DNA of 64,000 bases, taken from NCBI GenBank assembly GCA_025084515.1, contig JAJAGP010000568.1, forward strand, positions 124,001 through 188,000. Reading direction: 5' to 3'. Shown in pieces: positions 45,828 to 57,076 of the stretch. The notes below the pieces were generated by a model, which did not search any database, was not told where the DNA came from, and was given only the letters and a program-made list of their open reading frames with translations. Source of the stretch: Ancistrus triradiatus. Its lineage: Eukaryota > Chordata > Actinopteri > Siluriformes > Loricariidae. Each line of letters opens with the position of its first letter. Position 1 is the first letter of the stretch. The position numbers were made by a program, and so were the translations under genes.

Positions 45828-46690
45828 GATTATCTGGATTTGACTTGGCAAAGTGGTCATGTAAACAGCATACTACAATTTCTCAGATCGGATTAAGGCC
45901 TAGAAACCAGATTAAGAAATCTGATAAAGAAAGCTGGATTTTACCTCAGTAATCGGATTTCTCAGTGCATGTACACTGTTACTCTGACTTCCATCGGTTT
46001 TCTCAGTCTGCACATGCACGGAAACTTAACCGGAGAGAGTGTACAACTGTTAAAGAAGTGACATAAACAAATGCGGTTGCCAGGTGTGATTATTCTAAGC
46101 GACCTTGGGCTTACTTTTCTATAAAGTCAATTAAAAATATTGGTAGTCGGAGTTTGCAGGTTTTTGGGGCTTGATCCTAAAGTATAGTTGCTCCCTGATC
46201 CTGTCTCTCTCTGTAATATTCCTGCATCTCATTTTTGTTCAAGATATAAAGTTAAAAGAAAAATATACATCATTGTTGTTACTATTATTTTAACTGTTTA
46301 AGTGATTAATCTCACAATCTGTTTGGGGCTTTTTTTAAAGCCAATTTGCTTCTTTTGGGCTCGTTTTCATAGACCTGGTTATTTGTTTCTCTTGTGGGAT
46401 TTGGCAACCCTGGAATTAAATACAACACCCACAAAATGGCTACCAAATGCTTTTGGGGGAGACTGACACGGTACGTCCTCGAGGAAATATGGAATTTGAA
46501 TAATCTTCTAGATCTCAGGAAACATTAAAATGGGAGACATTTTCTGTGAGATTTTTAAGAAGTTATCATCAGAGTCATGTAAACCTGGAGTTTTCCCAGT
46601 ATCTGATTACCCAAGTGCATGTTAACTCGTTTATCAAATTACCGGAAAAATCTGCAGTTATCAGATTAAGTGCACGTAAATGCACTTCAA
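45828..46690. mobile_element. Nonautonomous TIR element (copy 2 of 2)
   Basis: 'agaaaccagattaagaaatc' and 'ctggattttacctcagtaat' on the left, and 'gagtcatgtaaacctggagt' with 'tcagattaagtgcacgtaaa' on the right, match 19,378-19,990 in order. The middle is longer here and unrelated in part. Confidence 0.68.
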
Positions 46691-47334
46691 AGTTTCATAC
46701 TCAACAGGAATCTTGTAAGGTAAAAATGCACAGTGTCACTTCATGGATTAACGTCGCAATTTGCGTAGTATTTTGCAACTGATCAGACGTTTACATAAAA
46801 AGTACCTGACTCATTGGCTAATCACTATTAATTAGTCTTCAAAGACACCCTAGGATATGTGAATGTTCAAAAGTGTACCACCCAAGCCCTAGTGTTTCAG
46901 TGAAGCAAAGACAGGAGAGAAAAGCTGCACGTCTCACCAGGCCCAAACCTGCCTTATCTATCCATCTCTCCATCTGCTGACTGCCTGTCCTGCATCAGAC
47001 ATACTGTACTATACACCTATCACTAGAAAGAGAAAGGGAGGGGAAGAGAGAGGGGAACACATACTTGACTCTTTGTCATATGTTTTTCTCACACCATTAA
47101 TATAAAAAAATACAAACCTGCACAGGCACCTATAAAAAAATACCCATTCATTGAAAGAACAAAGGCAGACGTATTAAGTGTTGACACAGCGATCACTATT
47201 CATTGCTTTTTAGATGCAAGCCGTAGCATGCACACCCACACAACTTTTCCCCATGTCATACCCTACCTAACAACAATCATGATTATAATAAACCCACGCA
47301 CCGGTACCACAACCTCCACTTACTCACTCACTCA

Positions 47335-47340
<6 letters not shown>
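46691..47340. other. Unrecognised sequence
   Basis: No gene or named repeat recognised. Confidence 0.45.

Positions 47341-47372
<32 letters not shown>
47341..47372. repeat. (CA)n microsatellite
   Basis: About 16 CA units followed by nine A. Confidence 0.9.
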
Positions 47373-47376
<4 letters not shown>

Positions 47377-47380
47377 AAAA

Positions 47381-47552
47381 TCAGTGGCTCTCTTTGGAAG
47401 ACTTTCTGAGGTGAGCAATCAAAGCATCTTTATATGATCCGTCATCAGGATCTGAGGTCGGAAAGACTGTTTGAAGTGATATCTCTGTCATTGCATTCTC
47501 CATCATGCCACTGGAAGCAGGGCGCACCTTCATCGTTGCCAATGGCTTTAGA
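47381..47552 (-). CDS. Possible terminal coding exon, unidentified
   Basis: Read on the minus strand, an acceptor-like 'tctgtttatgtaaatgcag' is followed by an open frame of about 56 codons to a stop at 47,381. The product has balanced composition with MKVRPASSGMMENAMTE in the middle and DGSYKDALIAHLRKSSKES near the end, unlike the low-complexity frames elsewhere. I cannot assign a family. No upstream exon was identified. The microsatellite right after the stop would then lie in a 3' UTR. The frame also continues open upstream of the acceptor to 47,599, which weakens the case. Chance remains possible. Confidence 0.3.
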
Positions 47553-47599
47553 CTGCATTTACATAAACAGACGACACAGCTCTGTAGCTGGACTTTCAA

Positions 47600-48126
47600 G
47601 TTTACACAGGTAAAATTCCCCCAACTTTCCAGTCAAACCAAGACTGTGTTCGCCTTTACACCTGAATCATTTAGATCGCCTAGGTCATTTGCTATACATC
47701 CTATGATCCAAATTGGAAACTCTGGACATACATAGCTGGTAACCTCAAAAGCTATCAATGCTGCAGAATCACAAGCAAAGGCGGGAGTTAAAGAACAGAA
47801 GTTTGTCATTAACTCAAAAGTTCAGTACCTCACTGGCCGTGTGCTCACTTGCTCATTAGAGACTTTTCTAAATCGGTTGACGTGTTTGGAGACGTCTGAG
47901 TTTGTGTGTATGATTTTGGCACCTTACTTGTAGCAAGCTGTAAATAGTGTTTCTAAGTGTATGTGCCTGTCCTATTAGATTGCTTTATTTGTCCTCCCAC
48001 TACCTGTATATTCCCTATAACTATATAAACTGGTTCACATTCACTTGAGTCCCTGTTTCATCTGGCTAATCTTTCATTTGTTTGTAATACAGTCTATCAA
48101 TGCATTTCTGGCTTCGGTCAAAATAA
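47600..48126. other. Unrecognised sequence
   Basis: No gene or named repeat recognised. If the exon at 47,381 is real, this would be intron. Confidence 0.4.
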
Positions 48127-48660
48127 ATGCATCAGGTTAAGTCAGATATGTGTAGTTTCTTTTTTTTTTTTTTAAACAATGGATCATTCTCTCAAAGTAG
48201 CTTTACAATTTTAGATTATGTCCTAATAGATGAGGCCAATCCCAAATTGAGCAAGCCTAAGGTGAAAGTGGCAAGGGAACACTCCCTAAACATAAGGAAG
48301 AAACCTTTGGAAGCCCAAGACTCAAAAAGGGACCCATCCTCCTTGGGTGGCTTAGATAAATGTAAGAAAGAAAGTAATTTAACTAGTCAAATAAGTCTGT
48401 AGTAATAGTTCAAAAAGCAGAAACCAAGTAAATATTAACAGATAAATAAATGATAGAATAAAAACGTAAATTGGTATAATTTAGTTCAATACTCAGTCAC
48501 TTTAGGATCTTGGTCCTCGGTGGGAAAGTCCTTGGTTGGAGAGAGTTACTGCCCTCTGCCGTGGCCCGAGTATGGTGGGGCTGGAGCTGGTGATGGAAAC
48601 AACTTGAGCAGAGCTGAAGCAGAGGAACATCTTATGGCGTGGGGCTTACCATCCATCATA
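48127..48660 (-). mobile_element. Diverged L2-like LINE 3' UTR
   Basis: 'aattgagcaagcctaaggtg', 'aagaaacctttggaagccca' and 'ctcaaaaagggacccatcct' match the LINE 3' UTR at 16,930-17,070 and 24,650-24,780. Further on, 'tggcccgagtatggtggggc' matches 24,870. The tail region is overwritten by a poly-T run at 48,160. It is older and more diverged than the other two copies. Confidence 0.7.
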
Positions 48661-48934
48661 CCATACTTTCCCCTAGACAGGGTCGTACCAGTGCCATGTG
48701 TATAACAGTCAGACGCGATGTCATTTGGGATGCTGTGTAGATGGAACCGCTCCACTTTTGCTTTCATCAGCATCTCTGATGCATGTACGTTTCAATTATT
48801 TGCATGCAGTTTTCTTCTGAAAATACCCTTTATATTTACATTACAGTAGCCTATATAACTATGGTAATGTCTGGTCAACGTCCATTCCGCTGGATATCCT
48901 GTTCCACAGAACGTAATGCATATGCTAAGCATCA

Positions 48935-48972
48935 TATTATAGACTGTATATACTTATATACAGTCTATAATA
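48935..48972. repeat. Perfect 38-nt palindrome
   Basis: Arms of 18 bases with no mismatch flank a 2-base spacer: 'tattatagactgtatata', then 'ct', then the exact reverse complement. It could form a hairpin or cruciform. No coding frame or tandem structure accounts for it. It may be the ends of a tiny foldback element. Confidence 0.9.
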
Positions 48973-49067
48973 CAGCAGCATGTCTATGAACCATATTCTT
49001 TGTTACATGCTCTTGCCAAACTTAAACAAGAAGAGTTCGGCTAAAACATTTCCCAGAAGAGGATACA

Positions 49068-49102
49068 AAAAAAAAAAACAAAAAAAAAAAACAAAAAAAA
49101 AC
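49068..49102. repeat. A-rich tract with regular C interruptions
   Basis: Runs of nine to twelve A separated by single C. It could be the tail of an old retroposon, but no body was recognised upstream. Confidence 0.85.
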
Positions 49103-49104
49103 AT

Positions 49105-49470
49105 TTTATTCCATTCACTTAGTGATAATGTGATAAATCTAATTGCTGATTAGTCCAACAATTAGACCATCTAATGTTTGTGATTAGACCGCTGAACTTG
49201 CGGTAAACCAAGTAGCGACTAATTTGCTTCAAATTAGGGCAACGCACATTATCCTGACAGATGGAAAACAACCTGCAGTTGTTCACCCTGCCTAAATCAC
49301 TTTCTGAGCACGCACACGCAGTCACACAATGACAAACAAACAATATTGAAACAATACTGAAAGAGGCGGCGAGGCAGGCCCTCTGGGGGACTAGGCCAGT
49401 CAGCACTAGAGCGGAGTTCCAATTATTTGATACATTTTCTGATGGTCCATTAGTTTAAAATAAGGCTCTT
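49105..49470. other. Complex sequence, candidate conserved noncoding DNA
   Basis: Between the A-rich tract and 49,470 there is no repeat similarity. Sequence complexity is high, and several ATTA/TAAT homeodomain-type cores occur ('aattgctgattagtccaac', 'tgtgattagaccgctg'). This is suggestive only. Confidence 0.3.
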
Positions 49471-49859
49471 GTTAGGAGACACACGTAAACACACATGTTC
49501 CGAGGAAATGAGTGCCAGAGTCAGAAAATCAGCCTTGACTTTCCAGATACACAACGAGTTAGCAGCACACTTTTCCTTCTTCACAGACAAAATGGCTTTA
49601 AGACCCATGTCGAGCACAAAACACTCGGTGTACACATGCTGCAACTTTAAGAGCCTCGGTACCTGAAAACCATTTCGTAATTACCACACACACACACACA
49701 CCCACCCCCACCTCAACCCGCTTTAGGGACACTGGCACTGCCTTGCGCCAGTCCAGTGTTAAACCAGTCATGTGAAACGACCCGTTCTCTACTGCAAATC
49801 AGATTAGGACCATGAGCTGACGTCCACACACACTCCTGTTCCAGGGGAATAATGAGATT

Positions 49860-49861
<2 letters not shown>

Positions 49862-49948
<87 letters not shown>
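49862..49948. repeat. Long (CA)n microsatellite
   Basis: About 43 uninterrupted CA units, the longest pure dinucleotide array of the window. It would be a highly variable marker. Frames of Cys-Val across it are artefacts. Confidence 0.97.
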
Positions 49949-50565
49949 ATATCAACATCTTGTCCCTCTGTGATTCTATAATCTAATAGCATCTATGAAT
50001 CTTAAACAGAGGCCCGGGTAATTGATTGGTTAGATGTTTGTGAGTAAACAGGAAAGGATCACTGTTATCTGATGTACCTGATTAAACAGGAATGTGTTCA
50101 TTTCATATAGCCCACAAAGCTGATCACATATTAGCAGGGGTGCAATGTTTCTCAATAGAGATAAAGTATTTTTTGCTATTAAATATTTTAGTTTTCAATA
50201 GAGGTGGGTAGAAACAAATCTATAAAAGCATATAAAAAGGGCTAAATATACATTTATTTACCATATAGCCATTACCTAGTGCGTTCTTTCCAGTACATTT
50301 CGGTATCAAAGGCAATTCCGTTGCCCATGTAGAGCACTGAAAATGATTTCATACACCATGTAGGAAGACGTGGGGTTTGGCCTATATATGGAAAAATGCT
50401 CCTGCTTGTAGACAGCTTATGCTGGGTCAATACATAGAGTCTATACATAGGAAACCACTGAAAGAAGGCAACAAATCTCACCTTCTGTGGTGTTGGTTAT
50501 GCCCATAGTGTTATGCTACAGCTAATATTTTAGTTATGTCTAAAAGTATAGTCCTTCATTCCATT
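49949..50565. other. Unrecognised sequence
   Basis: No gene or named repeat recognised. Confidence 0.45.
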
Positions 50566-50757
50566 TCCATTTACAGCATTTAGCAGACACTCTTACCCAG
50601 AGTGACTTACAAGTCATATAGTCTTACAGTCCAAGCAATTGTGGGTTAAGGGTCTTGCTCAAGGACCCAACAGTGGCAGCTTGGCAGAGGTGGGAATTGA
50701 ACCCTGGACCTTCTGGTCCATTGTCCAGTATCTTAACCACTAGGCTACCACAGTCCC
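50566..50757 (-). repeat. tRNA-derived SINE copy, near full length
   Basis: The minus strand gives the head 'gggactgtggtagcctagtg', the B-box 'ggttcaattcc', the body and the tail 'taagagtgtctgctaaatgc'. It has few differences from the 12,335 copy. Confidence 0.88.
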
Positions 50758-52191
50758 ATAATCAAATATGAATCATTTTTGTCTCCAAACCCCTATGACC
50801 GCCTATGTTGTACTGTTGTATTTCTATGAGGACTAATATTGGCATGCATTATTTTTAACACCAGTAGACACAAATGATTCATTAGAATGCCATTGCGCAC
50901 ACGCCAGCTATTTTTGTAAAGAAACAGTGAGATATGCACCTTTCACAAACAATTTAAACAATAGACAATATACCAAACAGAGACTACATTCCTCAGCCTA
51001 CAGCAAAGTATTTCTCTTAGACATACACCTACTACATTTATTCTCTCAAACACCACACTACAATGTAGTGCTGGGCGATGTGACATCAAATCAACATCAC
51101 GATTAACTGAACGGTTGACCTCGATTATAATTGATGAACGATTTTGTTGTTGTTATTTTTCTGTCCTCAGTCACAGTGCCCTCACTGATGAGGCTTGTAC
51201 TGTAAAGATGGTTAACTATTAAGACTGGGATTGTTTTCTCATGAAAACTTGCATATTGTGATTTTAAAACACCTGAAGGAAACACAGGTGTACTATTTAT
51301 GGTCGTTTATTGAATATTTCAACAGAAGTCATCCTCCGTGATGTGGTAGGATATAGCATTTATTTATTTTGTTTACATCATCTTGAATCCTTTTCATATT
51401 GTGTAGCATTTAAGGGAGTCAAAAAAAAACAGATTTTTTCAATTAAAATAATTAACATAGGCAAGATGATGTTGGTTAATGGTTCAGAATGATGATTTCA
51501 ATTAATTTTTGTGCATGCTCAAAAACAGACTACCACAGTAATAAACTAAAAGGAAACCTAAATAATTCACCAAACATTCAAAACCAATGAGAGCTTCATA
51601 CATTTCAGACAATAGTTGTTTGTTTATTGTGCGTTGTCCTTGTTTATCCTTTTTTGTCAGCTTTTGCTAAACTGATATGGGAAGGTGGTCCTTTGACATT
51701 AACAATCACTAAACTAAAAGATCAACTCTGCAGACATTTACTTATGATCTCACAAAATAAACTAATTCACATTAGATATAAGATTCGTGAAAAATATGTT
51801 GTGCATTAATGTGAATACTTATTCTAAGAACTGCATGAATGTTCTAATTCTAAAATAAACCATGATGTTTACGTTGTGTTCTGTTTTGCGGTAAATAAAA
51901 ACCATTAAAGTTAACAGAGCACCCCAATAAAAAGAGTTTGTTTATGAATCAAATTAACTGCGTGGCATCTGTTATAGCTGAGATAAGGGAAAAGTCCACC
52001 ATTTGTGTTGTCAGATGGTGTAGGTATACCAGAGTGTCGGTTTTGGCATGTGGTTGTCATCATGCCCTTCAAAACCAATAACGTGAAGCATGAGTCATAT
52101 CAAGACTGGCATGGGTCAATTACTGACACCTTCCTGCTTGCAAGACGGGTGAGATTAGTTTATTAAATTTTTGGCCATTTCAGCACAAAAA
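50758..52191. other. Unrecognised AT-rich sequence
   Basis: No gene or named repeat recognised. Frames of 60 codons here lack known motifs. Confidence 0.45.
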
Positions 52192-52193
52192 TA

Positions 52194-53589
52194 CAGTGGT
52201 GCTTAAAAGTTTGTGAACCCTTTAGAATTTTTCTATTTTTTGCATAAATATGACCTAAAATATCATCAGATTTTCACACAATTCCTAAAAGTAGATAAGA
52301 GAACCAAGTTACACAAATGAGACAAAATATACTTGGTCATTTAATTTACTGAGGAAAATGATACAATATTACATATTAGTGAGTAGTAAAAGAATGTGAA
52401 CCTTTTGCTTTCAGTATCTGGTGTGACCCCCCTGTTGCAGCAATAACTGCAACTAAATGTTGATCAGTCCTGCACCCACCGGCTTGGAGGAATTTTAGCC
52501 CATTCCTCCGTACAGAACAGCTTCAGCTCTGGGATGTTGGTGGGTTTCCTCATTAACTGCTCACTTCAGGTCCTTCCACAACATTTCGATTGGATTAAAG
52601 TCAGGACTTTGACTTGGCCATTCCAAAACATTAACTTTATTCTTCTTAACCATTCTTTGGTAGAACTACTTTTAGGGTCGTTGTCTTGCTGCATGACCCA
52701 CCTTCTCTTGAGATTCAGTTCATGGACAGATGTCCTGACATTTTCCTTTAGAATTTCAAAATTCAAAATTCATTGTTCCATCAATGATGGTAAGCCATCC
52801 TGGCCCAGATGCAACAAAACAGGCCCAAACCATGATACTACCACCACCATGTTTCACAGATGGGATAAGGTTGTTGTGCTGGAATGCCGTGTTTTCCTTT
52901 CTCCAAACATAAGGCTTTTCTTGTAAACCAAGAAGTTCTATTTTGGTCTCATCCATCCACAAAACATTCTTCCAATAGCCTTCTGGCTTGTCCACGTGAT
53001 CTTTAGTAAACTGCAGATGAGCAGCAATGTTATTTTTTCAATGGTATTTTTCTCCTTGCAACCCTGCAATGCACACCATTGTTGTTCAGTGTTCTTCTGA
53101 TGGTGGATTCATGAACATTAACATTAACCAATGTGAGAGAGGCCTTCAGTTGCTTAGAAGTTACCCTGGGGTCCTCTGTGACCTTGCCAACTATTACACG
53201 TCTTGCTCTTGGAGTGATCTTTGTTAGTCTATATAAATAAATAAATCTGTTAGTCGACCACTCCTGGGGAGGGTAACAATGGTCTTGAATTTCTTCCACT
53301 TGTACACAATCTGTCTGACTATGGATTGGAGGAGTCCAAACTCTTTAGAGATGGTTTTGGACCTTTTCCAGCCTGATGAGCATCAACAACTCTTTTTCTG
53401 AAGTCCTCAGAAATCTCCTTTGTTCGTGCCATGATACACTTCCACAAACGTGTTGTGAAGAGCAGACTTTGATAGATCCCTGTTATTTAAATAAAACAGG
53501 GTGCCCACTCACGCCTGATTGATGTTTTAGCTCATATTTATGCAGAAATATAGAAAATTCTAAAGGATTCACAAGTTTAAGCACCACTG
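52194..53589 (-). mobile_element. Tc1-like transposon, complete span with TA target sites
   Basis: Both termini read 'cagtggtgcttaaa' inward, the left followed by 'agtttgtgaaccctttagaa' and the right by 'cttgtgaatcctttagaatt'. This gives inverted repeats of about 70 bp with few mismatches. TA dinucleotides flank at 52,192-52,193 and 53,590-53,591, the Tc1/mariner target site. The length of 1,396 bp is normal for the superfamily. The minus strand holds the transposase pseudogene described in the next entry. It is the best preserved element in the window. Confidence 0.93.
52464..53432 (-). pseudogene. Tc1-like transposase pseudogene
   Basis: The start ATG is at 53,432, followed by MARTKEISEDFRKRVVDAHQ. 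A frameshift interrupts the first helix-turn-helix; the second part continues as QIVYKWKKFKTIVTLPRSG in another frame. A second HTH follows (ASLTLVNVNVHESTIRRTL). The first catalytic Asp is in VLWMDETKIELLG, then KHGGGSIMVWACF. The second Asp is in VMQQDNDPK. The third acidic residue, Glu, is in PIEMLWKDLK. Thus a DD34E-type triad is still readable across frames. Frameshifts and at least one stop (after DLK) make it inactive. The pieces are split over three frames at 53,299-53,030, 52,995-52,756 and 52,766-52,566. Confidence 0.88.
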
Positions 53590-54189
53590 TAGCTATATCA
53601 TTGGCATACTTTTGTTTCCTTATTTCCTTCCTTTATGAAACAACTACTATAAACATCAAAACAAGTGTCTCAGTCCTATATATGATAAAATGTTTATAAT
53701 TCTTCTTAGTGGTACTTGATTAAATAAGTCATTCATGATTTATTCTGCAAAGTGTAACAATTTGTGTGTCTTTAAGACAAGGTACAAAACATATCAATAT
53801 ATGTTTGATTGTCATGTATTAAGCTAGTTAGTAATTTACCAATATGGCATCTTGCATAGGTAGTCTGATATGTTCGGTTGGTCATCTTGTTTCAATCCTC
53901 TTGCCATTTGTCGTTGACTACATTTTGATAGCTTGAAATGTGTCTGAACATGGAATGGGGAGTTTGGCTATCTCTTGGGCTAATCTCTCGGTCATAAATT
54001 ATCTTGTCAAATGTTAGCTGGAGTGGCTGCAATACCCCTCAGGCTAATGCTCTAATGGAACAACATTCTGAATGTATATTCAGGTTTGTTACTTCTTGCA
54101 CTTTACTTTGACTTGTAATGCTCAATGCTTGAATTATGTTCACCTTGTGCACTCATTCAATAAATCAATCAGAACTTTCAGTCTGAACA
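53590..54189. other. Unrecognised sequence
   Basis: No gene or named repeat recognised. Confidence 0.45.
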
Positions 54190-54635
54190 ATGCAAACCGA
54201 TACTCACTGAGCACTTTAGAGGGAACCTCTAAGCACATACACATTCATGCAATTATCTAACAAGCCAGGCTTGTGGCACCATTTCAGTGCTTAAAACCAT
54301 GCGGATTCAGGCCAGCAGCTTCAGGTAATGTTAACACCAACTAACAGAATATGAAAAAAAAAAGTATTAAGTATTTAACTGCTGATCTCCTGGGAGGTCC
54401 TGGAAGGTGGTGTAATATTTGGGTTGAATATTTTCTTGGTACACTTTGTACACCTGTGTTAATAACAGGCAAACACCACTTGAATTCCACAGCCTGTTTG
54501 TTGCTGGCCATGTGCATCCTCTCATGACTACAATGTACCCATCTACTAATGGATATTCCAGTATGACAGCGCACCCTGTCACGCAGCAAAAATGTCTCAA
54601 ACTGGTTTCATGACAATGGCAAGGAGTTCAGTTTG
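54190..54635 (+). mobile_element. Tc1-like element, internally deleted
   Basis: The 5' region ('gcggattcaggccagcagct', 'actgctgatctcctgggagg') is the family of 5,590. It jumps to the transposase middle at 'ggtggtgtaatatttggg', losing the HTH and the first Asp block, and ends around 'tctcaaactggtttcatgac', the region after the second Asp. Directly after it lies a MITE half. Confidence 0.72.
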
Positions 54636-54865
54636 TACCTTGTTTCTACACTCATTGTTCATTTTATCAGTTGCCCTTACCAGATATATGCACTTTGTAG
54701 TTCTACAATTACAGATTGTTTGTTTCACTACATACTTTGTTAGTCCTCCACAGGGCCACCAAACAGCAGGTGCTATTTGGGTGGTGGATTATCCTCAGCT
54801 CTGCAGTGACACTGACGTGGTTGTTGTGTGTTTGTGTGTGGTATGACTGGATCAGGAACAGCAAT
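54636..54865 (+). mobile_element. Palindromic MITE, left half
   Basis: 'cttgtttctacactcattgt', 'cactttgtagttctacaatt' and 'ctgcagtgacactgacgtgg' follow the left arm of the 20,602 MITE. The right arm is absent. Confidence 0.65.
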
Positions 54866-55058
54866 AATTCTTCAGATGAAGTCTAGTGTACCCTTGATTA
54901 GATATATTCATAGTGTCTTTGTTCAGTGTAATAAAATATTCAGAATTCTTCAGGCTGTACATTGCAATTATGCATTTAGAACGTCCACGGTTCTACTTTA
55001 GTCAGAATTTTCACTGATCGATCTTAAAAGCTCTTGGTGAAAGTTTTGTAGTAAACAG

Positions 55059-55252
55059 TTACATTTACGGCATTTAGCAGACGCCCTTATCCAGAGCGAC
55101 TTACAAGTGATACAGTCTTATAATCCAAGCAATTGTGGGTTAAGGGCCTTGTTCAAGGACCCAAGAGTGGCAGCTTGGCAGAGGTGGGATTTGAACCCTG
55201 GACCTTCTGGTTTATAGTCCAGTTCCTTACCCGCTAGGCTACCACAGTCCCA
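55059..55252 (-). repeat. tRNA-derived SINE copy, near full length
   Basis: On the minus strand: head 'gggactgtggtagcctagcg', B-box 'ggttcaaatcc', body and tail 'taagggcgtctgctaaatgc'. It is very similar to the 12,335 copy. Confidence 0.88.
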
Positions 55253-56340
55253 CGCTCATCCATAAATAGTAAGTTGTACAAAGGGTATTGAAAAAATATA
55301 TATATGTAGTTACATTCAGTATATTCATTCAGAAGGATTAAAGTTCAAAACTGATTTAAGAGTTTGCCAATTTTTTTTTTTTGCTATTTAGCAGTTCATG
55401 TGCTGTGGTCATGTTTTTTTTTTCCGTAGAGAAATATATAGTGAAAGAGCCCTTTGAGATCGAATTCATTCCAACCACGTTTTACAATTGCACTCTTTTC
55501 AATCAGGAGCTGATGCTCGTCTCCACACTTAATTGGCTATTTTACTGAAATCATCTGAGAAGACTTGATTACTTGAATCTGAGATGATGTGAAAAACTAC
55601 TGGTTACTGCCAACAACAACAGCAGAGAACAGTGATTCAAGTCAGAAAGTGACCTAAAACTAGAAATGAAAAGAAAATATATTTTAAGCTGAAAAAGAAA
55701 CTCTGCTTAGCTTTGTCAATGACCTTTCGCTGATATCAATGTAATTTATCAGCGACTCTTAACAGACTCTGACCATTGTTTTGTAATTAACTTGTGAATA
55801 TACGTGCTGGGACAGAATGCATGTCTGTTTGGGGCAGAAGTGACTTGTTCACAAACATACACACATCTAGAAACATGGCTCATTATAGCAAATGCCCATC
55901 TCAAAGCACTTTCTCACCATGCTGACTAGTTCAATCCTGGAGAGAAGGTATGAGTCATAATCAGTGCCAGGCTCATGGCATATGGACAAGACCGAGGGCT
56001 CTTCCGTGACCCTCCACTGATAAACAGCTCAAACTCAGAGACCCTCGCGAAAACTAGTCCAAATCAGCACTGTGATCCACATTCGCAGATAACATCACAA
56101 TTATAATTTACTGCATATGTATTATGTAGTATTCAAATGTCTAAGAATGGACAAAAATAATGAAAATCAGAGCACATATGCTACTATTGTTTTGCTAATA
56201 TTTTGTTAATATATTACTTCCAATTTGCAGCCATTACCTATCTATCACAGGGCAGCTGAACAAGTTTGGATGGAAGCACTTGTTTATTTCTTGCCATTCT
56301 GCCAAATTAGTTTAAATAGCAATCCTAGTGTGTGCGCGCG
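55253..56340. other. Unrecognised, part candidate conserved DNA
   Basis: No repeat was recognised. About 55,430-55,830 is complex sequence without internal repeats ('cattgttttgtaattaactt', 'ttatcagcgactcttaacag'), comparable in texture to 31,140-33,620. This is a texture judgement only. Confidence 0.35.
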
Positions 56341-56344
56341 TATG

Positions 56345-57012
56345 TACAGGTATGCACCATTTCACGAGAGCGTTACGTTCTGTGAAACAGGTCGCTAATC
56401 GAAATGGTCGTTGGCGGGATGTCACCATGGTCCCAGTTCTTTTATGTTACTGTAATGTAAAGATAAAGGAATATTTTCACACGAAAACTGTGTGCAAACG
56501 ATATGTAAATGTGTCAGAGATACCACTGAAAACACCAGTATAACCATCTACACAGCATCTGAAACTTACACTTATTGTGTTACATAGCACTCCCTTCAGG
56601 AAATACACAACACCATGGTTTCTTCAGTTATAGATTGATTTATTATGCTTTCGTGCTCATTATATTTCACAGTCATTGTGTGTCCAAACACATTAGAAAT
56701 GTAACTACAGAACAAGTCACACTAACAATCACACACTGCAGAACGCACACGATAGAATATAAACATTAACATACCACACTGGCTGCACACAACCTAGAGG
56801 GAATGAGTCCACTTTGAAGAAACACTAACATCTAGAGCAGGCACTGCAATATCACCATTGAAGCAGAGTACAAACTTTTCCATTTCATGTATCTTCTTCA
56901 GAGAATCTTCCAAAAGTATCCATACAAAACACAGACTGTAACAACGTGCAGTTCCTACTTATGCACATAATGCAAAGTAACTCCGTATTCATTAATTTAA
57001 ACAAAAATATGT
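56345..57012 (+). repeat. Dispersed repeat, copy 2 of 2
   Basis: It begins 'gtacaggtatgcaccatttc' and shares 'gttctgtgaaacaggtcgct', 'ttactgtaatgtaaagataa', 'catctacacagcatctgaaa' and 'caacctagagggaatgagtc' in order with 37,785-38,400. It has an extra stretch near 56,630-56,700. It ends near the poly-A run at 57,013. Confidence 0.7.
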
Positions 57013-57076
57013 AAAAAAAAAAAAACATCTAACTACATCTGTAATTACTGGTCAAATTCTTTATACCCATCAGATC

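Noticed and set aside
49713..49992. Cys-Val-rich frames as cysteine-rich peptides
   Set aside because: Produced by the CA array in two frames; no signal peptide or other coding evidence.
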